Below, one piece after another: positions 55,327 through 64,000 of a DNA stretch of 64,000 bases. The stretch is from Pegoplata infirma. Its lineage: Eukaryota > Arthropoda > Insecta > Diptera > Anthomyiidae. The notes under the pieces were generated by a model. It was not told where the DNA came from and searched no databases. It saw nothing but the letters and a program-made list of their open reading frames with translations. The DNA lies in assembly GCA_963921195.1 (NCBI GenBank), contig OY992536.1, positions 106,542,778 to 106,606,777 of the forward strand, read 5' to 3'. Numbering within the stretch: the stretch's first letter is position 1; each line of letters begins with the position of its first letter. A program made the translations under genes and the position numbers.

Positions 55327-56270
55327 CAGGGTTTGAAAAAAAAACTCTAACGTACGGTACGTTAGTGTTCTGTACGGAACTATGGAGCGACCGTACGTTA
55401 TCGAAACGTACCGTTCCAAGAACACATTCACTAAAAAGTTGTTTAGTGGTTGTGAAGGTGTTCGCAAACAGAATTCCGAACGTTATGCCTGCGAGTTGAA
55501 GAACAGAAACTTTACGATAACGTACCGAACTAGGTTAGAAACAAAATAAATTTCTTTTAGTGTTCTGTTTGCGAACTTTTGAGACATATTCTAAATTTAA
55601 AATGGCGATATCTTGAAAACTAAGCAAGATAGACTAAAGCGGAGCACATTTTTGGTTGTTGGGATCTCAATAGTATCGCTAGGCCTCTACACATGGGTAG
55701 ACCCCATTGAGTCCTTATTTTGAATCTAAAAAAGTTAGCATTCCGGGAAATTTAAAAATGCACATATCTCACTAAATACTGCCGACACGATGAAAATTCT
55801 AAAAGCATTTTTGTGGATCTTGTATCGTAGTACATGACCGCTTTTAGACTTTATGTCGTGTCGGCAGTATTTAGCGAGATATGTGCATTTTTAAATTTCC
55901 CGGAAACTTTTTTAGATTCAAAATAAGGACCCAATGGGGTCCACCCATGTGTAGAGGCCTAGCGATACTATGGTGATCCCAAGAACCAAAAATGTGCTCC
56001 GTTTTGCTCTATCTTGCTTAGTTTTCGAGATATCGCCATTTTAAATTTAAAAAAAAATGTCTCAAAAGTTCGCAAACAGAACACTAAAAGAACTTTATTT
56101 TGTTTCTAACTTAGTTCGGTACGTTATCGTAAAGGTTTTGTTCTTCAACTCGCAGGCATAACGTTCGGAATTCTGTTTGCGAACACCTTCACAACCACTA
56201 AAAAACTTTTTAGTGAATGTGTTCTTGGAACGGAACGTTAAATAACGTACTGTTTTTTTTTCGAACACTG
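55327..56270. mobile_element. 944-bp long-inverted-repeat hAT-like element in LINE C
   Basis: Ends CAGGGTTTGAAAAAAAAAC and (inverse) CAGTGTTCGAAAAAAAAAC. CACTCTTC is duplicated at 55319-55326 and 56271-56278. Arms of about 430 bp are near-identical in places (ACTGCCGACACGA; GTTCGCAAACAGAA; ATCGCTAGGCCTCTACACAT). The whole element folds on itself around about 55825. No coding. Confidence 0.9.
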
Positions 56271-56278
56271 CACTCTTC

Positions 56279-56396
56279 TATAGATATTATCATGGGAGGT
56301 GTTCATCGGAGATAAGTGAAATTATTCCCCAGACACGAGTGTTTATTCTTAATATTCGCCAATCTCGTAGGTCATACCAGTTTGTTGTTAATTGTA
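56279..56396 (+). pseudogene. LINE family C copy 4, 3' piece
   Basis: Encodes YRYYHGRCSSEISEIIPQTRV-like sequence, continuous with 55318 after removing the 944-bp element. Ends where LINE B copy 3 abuts. Confidence 0.7.
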
Positions 56397-57115
56397 GGTT
56401 AGGTTAGGGTGGCGGTGCCAGATGGGCACTCCGCATAGACCAATTGGTCCATAGCGATACCACAAAACTTTTTCCGCTTATCGATGTAAACTAAATACAT
56501 TGACCTTCATTGCGAATTGTTTTAAACTTTTCAGGTCTATCCTCGTAATTTCCTCCAAAGTCTCGAACTGTGAACTTTCTATAATTGATAGTCGAGTTCG
56601 TGCCAAAGCCGGGCAGTGACACAGGATGTGTTCAATGGTCTCCTCGACGTCTGGTGTCTCGCACCTTTTACAGCTTGCGTCCGTAATAAGATTCATGTTC
56701 TTGGCATGTTTTCCGACAAGACAGTGTCCCGTTATAAAACTTATCAACTTACGACATTCTATTCTCGTAAGTGTAAGTAAGAATTTAGTTCTTCTTAAAT
56801 CATAGCGTGGCCATAAAATTCTGCTTATACGACTTGTCCCAAGTTCCTTCCATCTTCGATTTGCCTTGGCGACAGTAGATTATATTAGAAAAGGCTCTAT
56901 GCACTGCGACCAATATGATCTTTTGTGCAGCAAAGTAAGGGCGACAGTAAGGGTATTTCGTTTTAGTTTGTAATACTGGAGTGGCGGTGAAAGCTTGTTG
57001 ATTGTAAAACACAGTAAAATTTTTCTGTATTTGGACATGAAGCAATTGGAAAGTGTCCATACCTTGAGATTCCTTCGTACTACACTTTTTATTGTACAAA
57101 TTTTAACCATTGAGT
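56397..57115 (-). pseudogene. LINE family B copy 3, 3' end
   Basis: Minus strand 56747-56478 encodes FITGHCLVGKHAKNMNLITD, ASCKRCETPDVEETIEHI, LCHCPALARTRL with intact Cys-Cys-His-Cys. Sequence is about 97% like copy 2 at 18095-18373. The 3' end is at 56397-56405 with the CCTAACCTAAC tail. Relative to copy 2 it has 68 extra bases (about 56876-56943) bounded by GCGACAG repeats. Copy 2 probably lost these by deletion between the repeats. The upstream frame 57099-56800 is part of the same ORF2 but broken. Confidence 0.85.
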
Positions 57116-58150
57116 TGAGGGTGGGTTGTACAAGCCTAAAACAAGTAAATTTTTAGGCAAGTCCATGGCGCTCAGACTTAAAATAGTCCATTGTATCGTA
57201 GAAAAATTTTAACCATAGTAGGGTTGATAACCGGGCACATCCTTTGAGGAAGGTGAGGGGACTGCATAAGGGGCAGAAATTGAGAGTAATCAAGACTTTC
57301 CCTGCTAGTATCCTTTCCTTCTAGATAGTGACTTATTTTGAGATCTCTCTCTCTTGACTTTCTTATGTCACATTACCACGTCTTTAATTTTTGCTTTCTC
57401 ATGTTTGAAGGATTTAATTGGAATTAGACGCAATCTAAAGGAATTATTAAATGCCATGCAAATACCTTATTCTAAAAAATCAGAATGACGATTATATCAT
57501 TCCTATAGACTTTTCATCAATTCAGATGTATCCAAATGAAAAATTCTTCGAAATGGTAACACAATCTTTATTTAAAAAACTATTACTATGATTCCTAGAA
57601 TTATCATTTAACTTCAATCTTCAGTACTTAATGATTATTTAACTTTTTTCTAACGATATTCAAACGTTTTTTTTTTTTAATGAAGAAAACCCTTTTCATC
57701 CAAGAAGACACACGTGGGTCCTACACACTTATAGATGAACTGAAGAAAATTATGACAAAAAGTTCAATGAACTACAAGAAATCATAGTTGCCGTAGCACA
57801 AGGAAAATTGTACTCGCATACAAGGGAATATTTATAATGTGAAGAATAGTTAGAAAAGAAAAATCATAAACAAATAACAATGGGGAAACATTTTTTTAAA
57901 AGAAAACTGGATAATAGAGTGTGTAAGAATGTGTGTGTGTACGGAATACACACATAAATAAGTAAACAATGGGTATGTTGCCCTACACACGACAACAACA
58001 TGATGATGATGATCATCATCCTCATATTGTTGATCATAATAATGATTAACAAACAAACTGATCCTCAACCTTTGAAACGCATACAATACATACGCATTTA
58101 CAAAAAATCCAAATAACCTCACATACACATAATATGAAGTCAGTCTTTTA
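57116..58150. other. Intergenic DNA, nothing recognised
   Basis: Contains GTGTGTGTGT at about 57931 and ATGATGATGATCATCATC at about 57998-58020. The His/Ile-rich frames across them (57850-58128) are low-complexity artefacts. Confidence 0.5.
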
Positions 58151-58154
58151 AGGA

Positions 58155-59040
58155 ATGTATTTTTTTCTGAGAATTTAAAAAAAAATGATTTTTTTCAGAA
58201 ATAGTCTTAGATTCTGAGACAGTTTCAGATCCTGAAGCAATTTTCCTAAAGAAAAAGTCTTAGATTCTGAGACATTTTTCCTGTAGAAAAAGTCTCAGAT
58301 TCTGAGACGTTTTTTCCATAAAAAAGTCTAAGATTCTGAGACATTTTTCCTATAGAAAAATTCGAAGATCCTGAGACATTTTTCCTAAAGAAAAAAAGTC
58401 AGATTCTAAGACATTTTTCCTATAGAAAAAGTCTCAGATTCTAAAACATGTTTCCTATAGAAAAAGTCTCAGATTCTGAGACATTTTTCCCATAGAAAAA
58501 GTCTCAGATTCTGAGACATAGTAAAAATATCAGATTCTGAGACACTTTTCCTAAAGAAAAAGTCAGATTCTGAGATATTTTTGCCATTGAAAAAGTCTCA
58601 AATTTTTTTTCTATAGAAAGAGTATCAGGATTGAGCATTGCGACATTTTTCCTGTAGAAAAAGTCTAAGATTCTTGGACATTTTTCCTATAGAAACGTTT
58701 CAGATTCTGTAAAATTTTTATATTAAAAAAGTCTCAGTTTCTGAGACATTTTTCTTATTTAATAAATCTCAGATTCGGATACATTTTTCCTATAGAAAAA
58801 GGGTCAGAATTTTCCTAAAGAAAAAGTATTAGATTCTGTAACATTTTTCCTATAGAAAAAGTCTTAAATTCTGAAACACATTTTCTATAAGAAAAATTTC
58901 AGATCCTTATACATTTTTCATACATAAAAAATGTTCCTATAGAAAAAGGCTCAGATTCTGAGAAATTTTTCCTATAGAAAAGTATCAGATTCTGAGATAT
59001 ATTTTCTATACAAAAAGTCTCAGGTTCTGAGACAATTTCT
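58155..59040. repeat. 35-bp twin-dyad array, locus 3a
   Basis: About 25 units of GTCTCAGATTCTGAGAC plus TTTTTCCTATAGAAAAA, the best preserved of all loci (58200-58520). The array resumes at 59536, 60936 and 61560 after unrelated insertions. Confidence 0.9.
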
Positions 59041-59041
59041 T

Positions 59042-59535
59042 CCTATTCCTTTAGCTCCCAGTGGAGCATAGGGCCTCTTGAGGTTTCAATTGTAGGTATA
59101 CTAATTTCTAAGCATGGGTTCTGCACCACCAAATCAGATGTGCATGCTACCTGTGATAAATCAGAGGTAGGTGGACTAACCGTTGAGGTGCGGCGACCAC
59201 TTGAAGACTCAATATTTTGCTGGTTTAAACTCATGATATTTTAGAAAGTAGTATTGTTTAAGACTGTGTTCCGGCGATGTGTTACAAGCATAAAGCTGGG
59301 TCTAACGAATTCAGCCATCACGTGGTTAGACACACCATAAATAGGCCGCCCCTCTGGAATCAGACGCCTTTTGTAGCCGCTCGCTGCGAGTCCAGACGTT
59401 ACGTTTGCATATTTTCTAGGTTCGCCGCGCATATTTTATTTTTGCGGAATCCGACACATTTGTCGAACGTGCCCCTATCCACCACCCGGGGAGGCGCCCT
59501 ATGGGAGAGAAATAGCAAAACTCCGCAAGGGCTGA
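59042..59535 (-). mobile_element. GC-richer insert, probable LINE 5' UTR and ORF1 start
   Basis: This ~490-bp block is clearly less AT-rich than its surroundings. On the minus strand it starts near GGAGTTTTGCTATTTCTCTC, passes GGGCGCCTCCCCGGGTGGTG (5'-end style seen in RNase H LINEs, recalled not checked) and reaches an ATG at 59234. A 63-codon frame follows: MSLNQQNIESSSGRRTSTVS, PPTSDLSQVACTSDLVVQNP, running to the junction with the array, which supplies its stop. A second frame (59432-59241) lies upstream. A LINE gag-like ORF1 N-terminus is the best guess; a captured host exon is not excluded. Confidence 0.5.
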
Positions 59536-59624
59536 GACAGTTTACCTAAAAAATATTTATCAGATTTTGGGACAGTTTTCTTAAAGAAAAAGTCTCTGAT
59601 TCTGAGACAGTTTTTCTATAAAAA
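59536..59624. repeat. 35-bp twin-dyad array, locus 3b
   Basis: Two to three units between the GC-richer insert and family H copy 2. Confidence 0.8.
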
Positions 59625-60934
59625 CAAGTAAAAAAGTTATAGTCGGTCAAGACCGACCATATGATACCCTACATCAGTGTTTTCCGGATAATGGGTCCAA
59701 AGTCCAAACATGGACCGATTGGATCAGTCTTTTGTCAGATCTTTATTTAGTGTAGAAAACACGCACAGATCAAATTTTAGTGGAATTGGTCGAAATTTTT
59801 ATATGGGGGACTAACAAGGAAGGTCTTTCACAGGGCACCCACCGATTGTCCTGAAACTTGCATATAAGAAAAGGGGGAGCAAAATAAGAGTTACCTGGTT
59901 TTTTTATAGCTGCCCAATCTCATATGTAGCGGGTCAAAGGGAAGGGGGAAAAACGAGATTTTTTTAGTTTTTTGAGAATTTTTCCCATTTCTTTAAAAGA
60001 AACTACATATATGAAGATTTTATACAGGTCGAAAGGGTTTTTGAAGGCCTATCCAATGGTGTGTCGGTCGTGTCCAAATTCGGCTTCGTTAAGTTCGTTA
60101 TTGTCAAAACTGTATAATCCTTGGGGAAGTTTATATGGAGATGTATATGCGTACGACCGCCAAAATCATATATAAAAATCTCTATCAAAATTAAGCTGAC
60201 CGTATTTTTTCGTTTGGCGAAATTCCTGCTAGTTCGGCTTTTATACGGATTTTCCCGAGGTGGTAACCCTTTTTTAAATTTGAGATTGGGCAGCTAAAAA
60301 GAAACAGGTAACTCTTATTTTTGCACCCCTATTCCCATATTCAAGTTTTAGGACAATCGGTGGGTGCCCTGTGAAAGACCTTCCTTGTAAGTCTAAAAAT
60401 GCTACAATTATATTCCGATTTGATTGTAGTAACCCAATCAAGTACACGTTAAACATCTAAAAATTAAAATTATATCAAATATTTCCATCCAGGATGGTTT
60501 GTATGGGGACTACCAGAAGGACTGATCCGATTCCTTTGAAATTTGGAACGATGATTCGTGCATACAAAATTTGATTACCTGTTATCAATATCTATTATAA
60601 TACGGTTATTAGAGTCATTTAAGACTAATTCGAATGGGGCGTTAGTATGGGGGCTAGGTCTTAACATGGACCGATTTACTTCAATTTCAATAGGCTTCGT
60701 CGTTGGGCCAAAATATGCTTAAATTTCAAGTCAATTGATAGAAAATTGCGACCTGTGTCGTGCTTAAACCGATAGAAGGATAGACGGACGGACGCACATC
60801 GCTTAATCGACTCAAAAAGTAATTCTGAGTCGATCGGTATGCTTGAAGGTAGATCTAGGACCAATATTTCGGGTAGTTACTAACATCAGCACAAACTCAT
60901 TATTCCCTGTACCACAGAGTGGTGTGGGGTATAA
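59625..60934 (-). mobile_element. Family H interspersed repeat, copy 2 (interrupted)
   Basis: Minus orientation: it ends at the low-coordinate side in the hairpin GTCGGTC-AA-GACCGAC plus TATAACTTTTTTACTTG (read on the minus strand). It starts at about 60934 with ATACCCCACACCACTCTGTG. It contains GAGTCGAT and GTCCGTCCGTC words. ATAAAAA occurs at both edges, a possible duplication. The PIF-like element 59815-60387 is nested inside. Removing it leaves about 735 bp, similar to copy 1. Confidence 0.75.
59815..60387. mobile_element. PIF/Harbinger-like MITE, GGAAGGTCTTTCAC family, copy 2
   Basis: Arms of about 110 bp start CAAGGAAGGTCTTTCACAGG and include GGCACCCACCGATTGTCCTG and GAGTTACCTG. TAA is duplicated (59812-59814, 60388-60390). 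573 bp, non-coding. It lacks the nested segment seen in 20193-21231. Confidence 0.9.
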
Positions 60935-60935
60935 A

Positions 60936-61245
60936 AAGTGTCAGACTCTGAGACAGCTTTCCTAAAGTCTCAGAATCTGGGACATTTTTCCTATAGAAAA
61001 CAGTCTCAGATTATGGGACATTTCCCTATAAAAACAATCTTAGATTCTGCGACATTTTTTCTATAGAAAAAAACCCAGATTTTGCTACTCAGATTCTGCG
61101 ACATTTTTTTTTTATAAATTTTTCATTCAGGATCTGAGCCTTTTTCTATAGAAAAAATTGTTTAAGGATCTGAGACTTTTTCTATAGAAAAATATTTTTA
61201 TGTGAAAAATGTCTCAGACTCTGAATCATTTTCTTTAATCAACAT
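60936..61245. repeat. 35-bp twin-dyad array, locus 3c
   Basis: Continuation of the array after family H copy 2. Around 61100 the reading direction of the imperfect units switches (GATCTGAGACTTTTTCTATAG). Confidence 0.75.
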
Positions 61246-61520
61246 AAATATTTAATCACATAAATATTTTTGGCGCCCAACGTGGGGCTCAGCTAAAGAG
61301 TGCCGTTAAAGTTGGAAACAAAATCAAATTCTGGGCAGATAGTTCCCTGCATAATTTTTTATGAACTGGATACAGCTTTTGGAAGGGAATCACTAGTCAA
61401 AGAGCGCATCCAAACCACCTTAATTCATTCACGATTGAAATTGGTAAATCATCAGGAACTAGAAGAGTAACACCATAATCGTTCCGTGGTTTCACAATGG
61501 AGCTCAGAGTCTTCACCATT
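61246..61520 (+). mobile_element. LTR-retrotransposon end and leader with Lys primer-binding site
   Basis: TGGCGCCCAACGTGGGGC at 61271-61288 is an 18-base Lys-type primer-binding site (the sequence complementary to a tRNA-Lys 3' end). AAATATTTT precedes it as in the copy at 63780-63810. The leader includes GGGAATCACTAGTCAAAGAG and CGCATCCAAACCACC. No gag or pol is present, so this is an isolated 5' fragment of a Gypsy-type element. Confidence 0.7.
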
Positions 61521-61524
61521 TGCA

Positions 61525-61790
61525 ATTGTAGTTCAGATATTATCAATTGAATTTCAGAAGTTATCAATTGGAAATTTGAGAATATTTCTTTAGAAAAAAT
61601 GTCTCAGAATCTGAGAAATGTTTCAATATTTGAGACTTTTTCTATAGGACAAATATTTCAGAATTTAAGACTTTTTCGATAGGAAAAAGTGTCAGATTCT
61701 GAGACATTTTCTATAGAAAAAATGTCTCCGAATCTGAGACTTTTTCTCTACGAAAAATGTCTCTCGAATTATTTCCGAATCTGAAGATTT
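61525..61790. repeat. 35-bp twin-dyad array, locus 3d
   Basis: About seven units in inverse reading (GAATCTGAGACTTTTTCT). They are preceded by TTATCAATTG words like the 21-bp minisatellite at 31540-31908. Confidence 0.75.
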
Positions 61791-62445
61791 AATTAATGAA
61801 CGAATCCTTCGCAATCTCTGATCTTAATTTAAAAAAAATTTCATACTCAAGGGAAAAAACTATATGTGAGTAGCGTTATGAAACCAAGCATGAAAGAAAA
61901 ACATGCTGAGTCAAACGTCATAAAGTTAAAAGATTTTTGTGTTTCTTCAACAACAAAAGACTAAAGAAATTGAGAGGAATAAATGAAAAAAGAATGAAAA
62001 GAAAGGGGATCAAATCTTGCAAAGAAACTCTACATCATATAAAAGATTTAACTTTGCTAATGATCTTATAATAAAAATGTATATAGATAAAGATACAAAC
62101 AGAATAGATGTTCCTTTGTTTGCCTGTATGGACGGACGGACTTGAATGTCTGTGTGTAGATGTTTTAAAAACAGGATGGTGTTGATGATCTTTAAAGTAA
62201 AAATATCTTTAAATCTTGAAGTCATCCCACCATTCTCCCTTTGACTAACTACTAAATGTGATGTTAAGAAAATATCTTTGAAATAAACAATTTCATGGAT
62301 TAAAACAAACACAAGACAAAGGATATTTTATTTTACAGATACTCGTACTCTTTAGGTATTTAGTAGACACGACTACCGCAATATTACATGCTTGGTAAAG
62401 GGATAATTTTTTTTTTCGTTTGTTATTTTGAGATACATTGTTTAC
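61791..62445. other. Intergenic DNA, nothing recognised
   Basis: No conserved domain in the 100-codon minus-strand frame at 62010-62312. Confidence 0.5.
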
Positions 62446-62449
62446 ACCC

Positions 62450-62995
62450 TACACCACTCTGGGGTACAGGCTATAATGAGTTTGTGTAGCCGAAATATTG
62501 GTCCTAGACTTACCTTCAAGTACAAAGATCGATTCAGAATTACTTTTTGAGTCGATTTAGCGATGTCCGTCCGTCAGGTAATCAAATTTTGTAAGCACAA
62601 ATCACTATTCCAAATTTTGAAAATTGGATAAGTCCTTCTTGTAGTCTCCAAACCACCCCCCCCCCCCGATATTTACATAATTTCCTCAAAATTTATGAAA
62701 ATGCAACATATTTGTAGATTTTAAACGTGTACATTGGTAACCTAATCAAATCTTAATATAATTGGAAAATTTCGACCGATATTCAGTTAAGTCGGTCTAT
62801 TGCCAACAACAGTAAACCAATTCCACTAAAATTTGGTATTTGTACGTTTTCTACACAAATTAAAGATCTAACAAAAGATTGTACAAATCGGTCCTTGTTT
62901 GGACTTCGGATCCATTTTCCGGAAAACACTGGTGTAGGGTATTATTTGGTCGGTCTTCACTATAGTCGGTGAAGACCGACTTTCTTATTTGTTTT
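62450..62995 (+). mobile_element. Family H interspersed repeat, copy 3
   Basis: Begins ACACCCTACACCACTCTGG, contains GAGTCGATTTAGCGATGTCC and ends with an extended perfect hairpin GTCGGTCTTCAC / GTGAAGACCGAC (12-bp stem) followed by TTTCTTATTTG. An internal deletion makes it shorter than copy 1. A 12-C run lies near 62656-62667. Confidence 0.75.
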
Positions 62996-63480
62996 ATTTA
63001 ACAAACACAAAATATAAACCGTACACGTGTTTTCTTAGAATTAGTTTTAAAGTGAAAATGGATTTTTTGAAAGGATAATTTTTTTCTTTTGTTTTTATTT
63101 AAGTGAATCTTTCTAACAAAACATTTGTTGGGTCTGATAATGAAAACAAATACGCCTACGGTTAGGAAATATGATACTAAACTATTACTACTTTAATGAT
63201 TTGTTGTTTTTTAAAAGAAATTAATCATTTTATTTTGTTGAATATGACAAATGAAGAATTGGTGTGAAATGGCACTGGTTTAAAAAAGATCAACCTAATA
63301 TCAAATTACATTTATGAACATATAATTTTTAATCATATTTTAATAATAACACTGCTTAACGCCAATCTTTCCTGATTCAATTTTTGTCCTGACTCAAAAT
63401 TTGAACTGATTTTTTCTACTATGTAGCATGATTCAGAAATTCACTGTTTGAAAAGTAAAAAAAACGCACCAATCCTAAAA
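62996..63480. other. AT-rich spacer, nothing recognised
   Basis: No coding or repeat signal seen. Confidence 0.5.
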
Positions 63481-63489
63481 TCGTCTATG

Positions 63490-63960
63490 AAAATCCACTA
63501 TCCATATAGACCTTTGTCTAATGATTCCAAATCGACAATCAGCGCTGAAGAGACACATGACTTCACTGCATCCTAATAGCGCTCTATAATTGCTACCAAA
63601 TAGTTCTCTAAACTCTGACATTACTCACACGAATCATGAATGAATTCAGATGGTTTAGATGGCCTCTTTGACTCGTGATTCCTTTCCAAAAATGGCTTCA
63701 AGTTTAGAAAAATTTCTGCTGAGAAAATCTACCAAGAATTTGATTTTGTGTCTAACTTTACCGGCCACTTTAGCTAGGACCCATTTTGGGCGCCAAAAAT
63801 ATTTATGTCCATACTGTCCATTATGAAACTTTTAATAATATTTTTTAATAAATTTCCGCTGGAGAAACGGGAAACTTTTTTACAAGTTTCAGGAAATAGC
63901 CGCGAATTCCCGAAATTATGTAAAAAATCTTTTTTTGTACAATAAAAATTACCCCCCAAC
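63490..63960 (-). mobile_element. LTR-retrotransposon leader and LTR edge, minus strand
   Basis: The minus strand reads an LTR-like edge (ATAAATATTTT), then TGGCGCCCAAAATGGGTC at 63795-63778 (a degenerate primer-binding site), GGAAAGGAATCACGAGTCAA, GAGGCCATCTAAACCATCTG and GTCAGAGTTTAGAGAACTA. It is homologous to 61246-61520 and 45421-45570. No coding. Confidence 0.65.
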
Positions 63961-64000
63961 TTGAATTCGAAAGAAAAAATACCTGGGAATTTTGTACTCT

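Noticed and set aside
57850..58128. Minus-strand frame with His/Asp-rich segment as a metal-binding peptide
   Set aside because: The His/Asp run comes from an ATGATG/CATCAT microsatellite.

Overview
The window is eukaryotic, AT-rich and non-coding in character, and almost certainly insect. The repeat set points to a higher fly (Diptera, probably calyptrate). RNase H-bearing LINEs with the THFPG, GAFNN and TPQGG signatures end in CCTAACC-type tails, and there are many hAT-, PIF/Harbinger- and TA-target MITEs. The organism is inferred from repeat style only; no host gene was found to confirm it.

No convincing host protein-coding gene, rRNA or complete tRNA gene is visible. What can be read is a transposon graveyard. 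Retrotransposon layers: six LINE families are labelled here A, B, C, D, J and K (A, B, D, J and K carry RNase H or its C-terminal zinc motif; C is Jockey/CR1-like without RNase H). A seventh, F, has a 773-codon endonuclease/RT frame and is the best-preserved coding sequence. There is also one tRNA-derived SINE and four leader fragments of LTR retrotransposons with Lys-type primer-binding sites. DNA-transposon layers: six elements have exact 8-bp target duplications (2460-4524, 11982-12469, 29663-31514, 49228-51339, 53664-54130, 55327-56270). Four elements have TA duplications and CACTC/CACTG ends, four have TTA/TAA duplications, and there is a hairpin-ended family called H here.

Layout. 1-5.4 kb: a TA-type element, then a 2.1-kb hAT-like element inside CACTCACG simple repeats. 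5.4-8 kb: LINE A copy 1. 8-11.3 kb: mostly blank. 11.3-18.6 kb: fragments of LINEs J, K, A, B and C with a hAT MITE. 18.6-22 kb: transposase relic and PIF-like element. 22-25.2 kb: LINE C with LINE A nested in it. 25.2-33.7 kb: MITEs, an H element, a 1.85-kb foldback element, minisatellites and a 617-bp palindrome. 33.7-39.8 kb: LINE F split by a 2.8-kb satellite-bearing insertion. 40.5-44.2 kb: low-complexity arrays. 45.2 kb: SINE in an LTR leader. 46.8-52.6 kb: RNase H-only LINE A copy, then LINE D interrupted twice. 52.6-57.1 kb: two LINE C copies riddled with four DNA elements, plus LINE B. 57.1-64 kb: a 35-bp dyad array interrupted by three unrelated insertions, then another H copy and an LTR leader.

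The pieces do not form a pathway. Their interest is stratigraphy (who inserted into whom), several large self-complementary structures, and tandem arrays built from two alternating short palindromes, one of which lies wholly inside a transposon.
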